Positions 35,010 through 39,781 of a stretch of 39,781 nt of DNA are shown here, in pieces. The DNA is from Bacteroidales bacterium (GTDB lineage: Bacteria; Bacteroidota; Bacteroidia; Bacteroidales; CG2-30-32-10), in the NCBI GenBank assembly GCA_035353855.1, contig DAOQAK010000040.1:1-39781 (forward strand), in the 5' to 3' direction. Position 1 is the stretch's first letter, and each line of letters begins with the position of its first letter. The notes under the pieces were generated by a model. It searched no databases, had not been told where the DNA came from, and worked only from the letters and a program-made list of their open reading frames with translations. Both the position numbers and the translations under genes were made by a program.

Positions 35010-36041
35010 TTTAACTGATGCATCAATACGATTCAGCCCTTTAATAGGCATTTCGTAATTGGGCTTTAAATCAAGAGCTTTGTCATAATCAGCTTTTGCG
35101 CTGGTATAATCTTTTATCAGTTCATATGCATAACCGCGATTGTAATACGCTTCAGCATATTTTGCATCACAGGCGATAGCGTTAGTAAAATGTTTGATAG
35201 CTTGTTTGTAATCCAAAAGATATACGAGGTTAATATATCCCAGGTTATAATGTGCCTGTTTATATTTTGAATTGAGCTGAAGGACTTTGTCATATTCAGC
35301 AACAGCTTCTTCAAATTGTTCAACATCCTGGTAATAGACAGCAATATTAAAATGTGCTTCAATACTTTTGGGATTTAGTTTTATGGCATTGTTATAATAA
35401 TCTTCTGCAAGTTTGCTTTTCTTTATTGCATAAAGCATTCCCAGCTGTATGTATGCATGATAATAATCTGCATCCTGGTCAATGGTGGTTTGAAAATTTG
35501 TAACAGCCTTTGCAGTATCGCCCATTAATTTATATGTCATTCCCCGCATATAGTAAGCTTTAGCATTTATCTTATCGATGTCTAGCGCTTTGGTTATGTA
35601 TTCCAGTGTGCTTTTGTATTCGTCAAAATAAAGCTGCAATTCGGCATATTTTAATAATGCATTAGCATTTTTTGCATCGAGTTGCATTGCTTTTTCGATA
35701 GACTTTTTGCAATTGCTTATTTTTCCTTTTCCAAAATAAATATCGGAAAGTGTAAGGAAATAATCGGCTTTTGATGAATCGAGGTTTAGCGCAGTGCGGA
35801 TATCAGCGAAGGCTTCATCAAGTTTTGCAATATCATAAAGAAGGATTGCACGCTTATTATATAATTCCGGATTATTGGGGTCGGCAGCTATTTCTTTATT
35901 AACCTTGGCAATTTCAGGTGATAGTGTATCGGAGATTTTCAACGTATCGCTTGATAAAGTTTTTTTATCACCGCCACTGCATGAAATAAAAGCTGATGAA
36001 ATAATTATAGAAATAAAAAATGCAGATAAAATATTTTTCAT
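35007..36041 (-). CDS. TPR-repeat lipoprotein
   Basis: 344 aa. Signal peptide with the lipobox Cys at residue 21 (SSAFISC). From about 45 to 335 it is a run of about eight 34-residue tetratricopeptide repeats, for example NPELYNKRAILLYDIAKLDEA, AKAYYMRGMTYKLMGDTAKAV, AHYNLGYINLVYLLDYKQAI and AEAYYNRGYAYELIKDYTSAK. TPR arrays bind other proteins; the partner is unknown. It should be tethered to the outer or inner membrane on the periplasmic side. It is separated from recA by a strong terminator, so it is likely a separate transcription unit. Confidence 0.92.
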   Translation of the reverse strand: MKNILSAFFISIIISSAFISCSGGDKKTLSSDTLKISDTLSPEIAKVNKEIAADPNNPELYNKRAILLYDIAKLDEAFADIRTALNLDSSKADYFLTLSDIYFGKGKISNCKKSIEKAMQLDAKNANALLKYAELQLYFDEYKSTLEYITKALDIDKINAKAYYMRGMTYKLMGDTAKAVTNFQTTIDQDADYYHAYIQLGMLYAIKKSKLAEDYYNNAIKLNPKSIEAHFNIAVYYQDVEQFEEAVAEYDKVLQLNSKYKQAHYNLGYINLVYLLDYKQAIKHFTNAIACDAKYAEAYYNRGYAYELIKDYTSAKADYDKALDLKPNYEMPIKGLNRIDASVK

Positions 36042-36058
36042 AAAAGAATTAAATAAAG

Positions 36059-36081
36059 AAGTCCCGCATCATGCGGGACTT
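36059..36081 (-). terminator. recA terminator hairpin
   Basis: AAGTCCCGC (36059-36067), loop ATCAT, GCGGGACTT (36073-36081): a perfect 9-bp GC-rich stem. It lies 4 nt past the recA stop on the minus strand and is followed by a T-rich tail (CTTTATTT). It separates recA from the TPR gene. Confidence 0.85.
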
Positions 36082-36085
36082 TATG

Positions 36086-37117
36086 TTAATTATTATTATT
36101 TGCTATTGCTTCACGGATTTTGGCTTCAATTTCCTCGCATAATTCGGGGTTGTCGAGCAGAACTTGTTTAACAGCTTCACGTCCCTGTGCCAGCTTGCTA
36201 TCGCCATAACTGAACCATGAACCGCTTTTTTTAATAATGTTATGTTCGGTTCCAAGGTCAATGATCTCACCTATTTTAGAAATTCCTTCACCATATATCA
36301 AATCGAATTCAGCAACGCGGAATGGGGGAGCGACTTTATTTTTCACAACTTTAACTTTTACGCGGTTGCCGATTACGTTTTCTCCTTCTTTAATTTGACT
36401 GATACGGCGAATGTCAAGCCTTACCGAAGCATAGAATTTTAGGGCATTTCCACCTGTTGTAGTTTCGGGGTTGCCAAACATCACACCAATTTTTTCGCGT
36501 AACTGGTTGATGAAAATACAGCAGCATCCTGTTTTGCTAATTGTGGAAGTAAGTTTACGTAATGCCTGCGACATTAAGCGCGCCTGCAATCCCATTTTGG
36601 AATCGCCCATCTCGCCTTCAATTTCACTTTTAGGTGTAAGTGCGGCAACAGAGTCAATAACGATAATATCAATGGCGCCTGAACGTATAAGGTTTTCGGT
36701 GATTTCAAGAGCTTGTTCTCCGTTATCGGGTTGCGAAATAAGAAGGTTGGTAATGTCAACACCGAGTTTTTGCGCATACAATCTGTCGAAAGCGTGCTCT
36801 GCATCAATGAAAGCAGCAATGCCACCTTTTTTCTGAACTTCTGCTAAGGCATGAATGGCAAGAGTAGTTTTTCCTGAAGCTTCAGGGCCGTATATCTCGA
36901 TAACTCTTCCTTTGGGCAATCCGCCTATACCTAAAGCTATATCAAGCGAAATAGAACCGGTTGAAATAAATTCAATATCATCAATAGCATTATCGCCTAA
37001 TTTCATTATAGTACCTTTGCCGTATGTCTTTTCAAGTTTATCCAGAGTCAGCTGCAAAGCTTTCATCTTTTCGTTCGTTTCTTTCGTTTCTTTGTTGGTT
37101 TCTTTTTCTTTGCTCAT
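36086..37117 (-). CDS. recA: RecA recombinase
   Basis: 343 aa, usual length. Walker A GPEASGKTT (about 73-81), Walker B IDIIVIDSVAAL, L1/L2 DNA-binding loops (EIEGEMGDSKMG; EKIGVMFGNPETTTGGNALKFY), and MRSQ-like LMSQALRKL. The N-terminal extension is Lys/Glu/Thr-rich (SKEKETNKETKETNEK). RecA forms the ATP-dependent filament on single-stranded DNA for homologous repair and the SOS response. I see no LexA box of a familiar type upstream. A -7 box TATTTTTG on the minus strand (37155-37162) lies within bcp's 3' gap, so recA probably has its own promoter. Confidence 0.98.
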   Translation of the reverse strand: MSKEKETNKETKETNEKMKALQLTLDKLEKTYGKGTIMKLGDNAIDDIEFISTGSISLDIALGIGGLPKGRVIEIYGPEASGKTTLAIHALAEVQKKGGIAAFIDAEHAFDRLYAQKLGVDITNLLISQPDNGEQALEITENLIRSGAIDIIVIDSVAALTPKSEIEGEMGDSKMGLQARLMSQALRKLTSTISKTGCCCIFINQLREKIGVMFGNPETTTGGNALKFYASVRLDIRRISQIKEGENVIGNRVKVKVVKNKVAPPFRVAEFDLIYGEGISKIGEIIDLGTEHNIIKKSGSWFSYGDSKLAQGREAVKQVLLDNPELCEEIEAKIREAIANNNN

Positions 37118-37154
37118 ATAATTTTTTTTTTAATTTTCTGTGAAATATTTTTTT

Positions 37155-37162
37155 CAAAAATA
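37155..37162 (-). promoter_or_regulatory. Candidate -7 box of recA
   Basis: TATTTTTG on the minus strand is an exact TAnnTTTG match 37 nt upstream of the recA ATG, in the gap between bcp and recA. No TTTG is seen 19-21 nt further upstream, so confidence is modest. Confidence 0.35.
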
Positions 37163-37170
37163 CCATTTTT

Positions 37171-37623
37171 TTATTCCAGTATTTGTGATGTGTGATTTTT
37201 TGTGTCAACTTTAGTGATGATTTTTTCAACAATGCCTTTTTCATCAATAATAAATGTAGTTCGTAGTATGCCCATGAATTCACGCCCCATGAATTTCTTT
37301 TTCCCCCATACTCCGTATGCTTCTATGATTTTCTTTTCTGTGTCGGCAATTAATGGAAATGGGAGTTGATATTTTTCAATGAATTTCTGGTGCGATTTTT
37401 CATTGTCAGCGCTGATGCCGATAACAACATATCCTTTATTAAGAAAACTATGATAATTATCCTTCAGGTTGCATGCTTCCTGGGTACAACCGGGAGTACT
37501 GTCTTTAGGGTAAAAATACAGAACTGTTTTTTTTCCTTTGAAATCTTTTAAAGAAATATTATTTCCATTTTGGTCTTTTCCTGTGAAATCAGGAGCAGTA
37601 TCACCTTCTTTTATATTTGTCAT
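37171..37623 (-). CDS. bcp: Thiol peroxidase, BCP/PrxQ-type peroxiredoxin
   Basis: 150 aa, cytosolic. The peroxiredoxin active site is FYPKDSTPGCTQEAC: peroxidatic Cys46 and a second Cys51 five residues on, the resolving Cys of the PrxQ/BCP class. It reduces hydrogen and organic peroxides with electrons from thioredoxin. The start overlaps the 3' end of nth by 23 nt, which suggests translational coupling and a shared message. Start chosen at ATG 37623, directly followed by the conserved KEGDTAPDFTGKDQNG. The neighbours nth and recA make this a repair/peroxide-defence cluster. Confidence 0.95.
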   Translation of the reverse strand: MTNIKEGDTAPDFTGKDQNGNNISLKDFKGKKTVLYFYPKDSTPGCTQEACNLKDNYHSFLNKGYVVIGISADNEKSHQKFIEKYQLPFPLIADTEKKIIEAYGVWGKKKFMGREFMGILRTTFIIDEKGIVEKIITKVDTKNHTSQILE

Positions 37624-38263
37624 GATTTTTTTCTTTATTAAAGTACCTGCAAATATTTGTTATTCCGCATTCACTGCATTTAGGTTTTCTTGCTATGCAA
37701 ACATATCGTCCGTGAAGAATAAGCCAATGATGTGCAGTGGATATTTTATCTTTTGGTAAATTTTTTACCAGTTGTTTTTCAGTTTCAAGCGGTGTATACG
37801 AATTTGTTGTAAGCCCAATTCTTTCCGAAACCCTGAATACATGTGTGTCTACTGCCATGGTAGGCTTTTTGAAAACTACTGATGCGATCACATTAGCTGT
37901 TTTTCGCCCTACACCGGGAAGCTTTTGTAAATCATCAATATCAGAAGGTATTTCACCATTAAAATTTTCAATTAATGCTTTTGCCATTTCAACAAGATGA
38001 CGTGCTTTATTATTAGGATAGGAGCACGTTTTAATAAATTCAAACACTTCTGTATAATTACTTTTTGCCAGTGAAGCTGGATTCGGAAATTTTTTGAACA
38101 AAGCAGGTGTTATCATATTCACACGCTTGTCGGTACACTGGGCTGATAAAATTACAGCGATCAAGAGATGAAAAGCATTTTTATAGTGCAATTCGGTATC
38201 TGCATTTGGTGCATTTTCGCTGAAGTACTCAACAAATTTTTTATATCGTTCAGTTTTTAGCAT
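37601..38263 (-). CDS. nth: Endonuclease III (DNA glycosylase/AP lyase)
   Basis: 220 aa from ATG 38263; an ATG 21 nt earlier adds only MYFCFHF and is less likely. Helix-hairpin-helix LPGVGRKTANVI with the catalytic Lys, and AVDTHVFRVSERIG with the catalytic Asp. At the C-terminus the 4Fe-4S loop has the spacing C-X6-C-X2-C-X5-C (CIARKPKCSECGITNIC). It removes oxidised pyrimidines and cuts the abasic site. It overlaps bcp by 23 nt on the same strand. The 205-nt gap upstream, to the next gene, must carry its promoter. Confidence 0.96.
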   Translation of the reverse strand: MLKTERYKKFVEYFSENAPNADTELHYKNAFHLLIAVILSAQCTDKRVNMITPALFKKFPNPASLAKSNYTEVFEFIKTCSYPNNKARHLVEMAKALIENFNGEIPSDIDDLQKLPGVGRKTANVIASVVFKKPTMAVDTHVFRVSERIGLTTNSYTPLETEKQLVKNLPKDKISTAHHWLILHGRYVCIARKPKCSECGITNICRYFNKEKNHDKYKRR

Positions 38264-38468
38264 AAAATGAAAACAAAAATACATTTTTCATCCAGAAAAT
38301 TATAAAATGTTGATAAGTAATTAAGCTGTTGATTTGGCAAGGTAACAATGACGGAATTGGACAATTATGAATGCGCTATCGGTATTAGGTTATAAATAAA
38401 AATGATAAATAAATAATACTAAATAGAAAGATAGTGAAAATGAGAGAAGTTATTTAGAATTGAAAAGT

Positions 38469-39740
38469 TTATAGTAACGTTACTCTGCCCGTTATCTTAT
38501 GTTCATTCCCATCGATATCCTTATAGTAAATAAGCCACACATATACACCCATAGGGCATACTCTGTTAGATCCTTCAGGCTTCCCATCCCAACCTTGAGA
38601 TAAATAGTTTGTTTTATAAATCTGTTCACCCCATCTGTCATAAATATACATTGTAAAATCATCAGGGCTTATATTTGTTCCGATAGGGAAAAATACATCA
38701 TTTGTACCATTACCATTTGGGGTAAAAGCATTAGGGATAAAAATTGTAGTAAGTTCCTTTACTATCAATGTATGTGCAACGGAGTCAATGCAACCGTATG
38801 AGTTTGATGAAACCAGCCAGATAGTATATGTTCCCGGTCCTGAAAAAACATGCTCAGGAGTTTGACCGGCAGAATAATTAAAAGTACCGGAAGCAGTGTC
38901 TCCAAAATTCCAGTTCCAGAAATTAGCGTTATCACATTGCTCGAAGAATAATACATTAGGAGCCATTGTAGTTATTTCAGTAGGAGAGTAAATATATTCT
39001 GCAGAAACACCGGGATAGACTGTAATATTTCCTGAAAATGTCTGAGATGAAGAACATCCATAAGTATTATATGCAGTTAAAGAAACATTATAAGTTCCGG
39101 AATAATTATAAATATGTTCGGGGAATTGCGAGGAACTGGAAGATCCGTCGCCAAAATCCCATATATAATTAAGGTCAGAAGGCATAGAATTATTGGTAAA
39201 ATTAACGGTCAAAGGAGGGCACCCCATAGTAATGTCAGGGTAAAATGAAATCATAGGTAATGGAACAACATTTACGATTACTTCATCTGAAGCTGAACAT
39301 TGATTATCTGTAACAGTAACAGTATATGCAAGAGTTACAGAAGGTGCAATATGAACAACATTAGTAGTATCTCCTGTATTCCATTCATATGTTTCACCGC
39401 CCATTGCATAAAGCGTAGTATTTTGCCCAATACAGATAGTTTGATCAGGTCCTGCATTTGCAGGAGGAAGAGGATGAACATATATAGTAGCACCGCCGGT
39501 AGTTGTGCATCCATTGGTTGATGTGGCTGTTACTACATATAATGTAGTTGTAGTGGGCGTAACTATAATAACATTTGTTAAAGCTCCATTATTCCAGATA
39601 TAAGAATTTGCTCCGTTTGTTGTTATAGTTGTAGATACTCCTTCACAAATATTTTGATTTGGGCTAACCGTAATAACAGGAGAAGCATTAACATTAACAG
39701 TTACGTTATCCGAAGCTGTACATCCGTTATTTATACTCAA
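38469..39740 (-). CDS. PKD-domain surface protein with type IX C-terminal domain, 5'-incomplete
   Basis: 423 aa visible, with no signal peptide, so it is the 3' part of a larger gene. At least three Ig-like units of about 80 aa (NGCTASDNVTVNVNASP, NGCTTTGGATIYVHPLPP, VTDNQCSASDEVIVNVVPLP), then two PKD domains (LNYIWDFGDGSSSSSQFPEH and FWNWNFGDTASGTFNYSAG), then the gliding-motility-associated C-terminal domain (IPNAFTPNGNGTNDVFFP, MYIYDRWGEQIYKT, KITGRVTLL). It is exported and sorted by type IX secretion like the 354-3668 gene. The open frame begins at a TTG and is preceded by an in-frame TGA at 39762-39764, so the last 40 bp of the window do not continue the expected repeat. Truncation, frameshift or a sequence-end artefact are all possible. 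Confidence 0.85.
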   Translation of the reverse strand: MSINNGCTASDNVTVNVNASPVITVSPNQNICEGVSTTITTNGANSYIWNNGALTNVIIVTPTTTTLYVVTATSTNGCTTTGGATIYVHPLPPANAGPDQTICIGQNTTLYAMGGETYEWNTGDTTNVVHIAPSVTLAYTVTVTDNQCSASDEVIVNVVPLPMISFYPDITMGCPPLTVNFTNNSMPSDLNYIWDFGDGSSSSSQFPEHIYNYSGTYNVSLTAYNTYGCSSSQTFSGNITVYPGVSAEYIYSPTEITTMAPNVLFFEQCDNANFWNWNFGDTASGTFNYSAGQTPEHVFSGPGTYTIWLVSSNSYGCIDSVAHTLIVKELTTIFIPNAFTPNGNGTNDVFFPIGTNISPDDFTMYIYDRWGEQIYKTNYLSQGWDGKPEGSNRVCPMGVYVWLIYYKDIDGNEHKITGRVTLL

Positions 39741-39781
39741 AGAAAACAGGTTTGCAAAAAATCAAGATTGAATGAGCTGAA

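Overview
The window looks like chromosomal DNA from a Bacteroidota (Bacteroidetes) bacterium, probably of the Bacteroidales/Marinilabiliales-Flavobacteriia breadth. The signs are very AT-rich DNA, few Shine-Dalgarno sequences, promoter elements of the phylum type (TTTG, 19-21 nt, TAnnTTTG), two large secreted proteins ending in the gliding-motility/type IX secretion C-terminal domain, and phylum-typical genes: a PG0541-family protein after an RND pump, a BatA-domain protein, and a PurF-like protein starting MSGFFG. No phage, integrase, intact transposase or CRISPR array is visible. Most of the window is core chromosome with a few accessory patches.

Layout. 1-353: IS-end-like mini-element. 354-3668 (-): 1104-aa SprB-repeat surface protein. 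3669-4754: gene-free, rich in hairpins and palindromic repeats. 4755-8391 (+): BatA-domain membrane protein, UbiA prenyltransferase, Maf pyrophosphatase. 8426-11359 (-): a beta-barrel-like protein whose signal peptide is out of frame by one base in a T9 tract, then a DUF4139 protein. 11558-12217 (+): secreted coiled-coil protein. 12253-17700 (-): giant hybrid histidine kinase with eight PAS and two GAF domains. 17868-19883 (+): asparagine synthase. 20073-23348 (-): glycosyltransferase, flippase and methyltransferase, a small surface-glycan operon. 23418-23492 (+): tRNA-His with its own promoter and terminator. 23541-23810: GC-richer structured gene-free block. 23944-30352 (+): marR, tolC-like, membrane fusion protein, RND permease and PG0541 protein, a complete tripartite efflux operon. 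30442-38263 (-): SdiA-regulated-like protein, PurF paralogue, S9 peptidase, TPR lipoprotein, recA, bcp and nth. 38469-39740 (-): 5'-incomplete PKD/type IX protein running into the window edge.

How the parts work together. The efflux operon is the clearest system: a MarR repressor with a near-ideal palindrome between its own promoter elements, a hairpin with a T9 tract after it, then outer-membrane factor, lipoprotein adaptor, pump and a small accessory protein. The glycan operon (1- and 5-nt gene spacing) may act with the convergent asnB, which could amidate a sugar acid. recA, bcp and nth form a DNA-repair/peroxide-defence neighbourhood.

The observations I rate highest are the T9-tract frameshift in the signal peptide at 9516-9524, the PurF paralogue with both a replaced nucleophile and a replaced oxyanion-hole Asn, the 103-bp double-hairpin repeat present twice (4468-4570 and 19966-20068) with a third partial copy, and the MarR operator. 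I saw nothing I could defend as a wholly new defence or mobile system.
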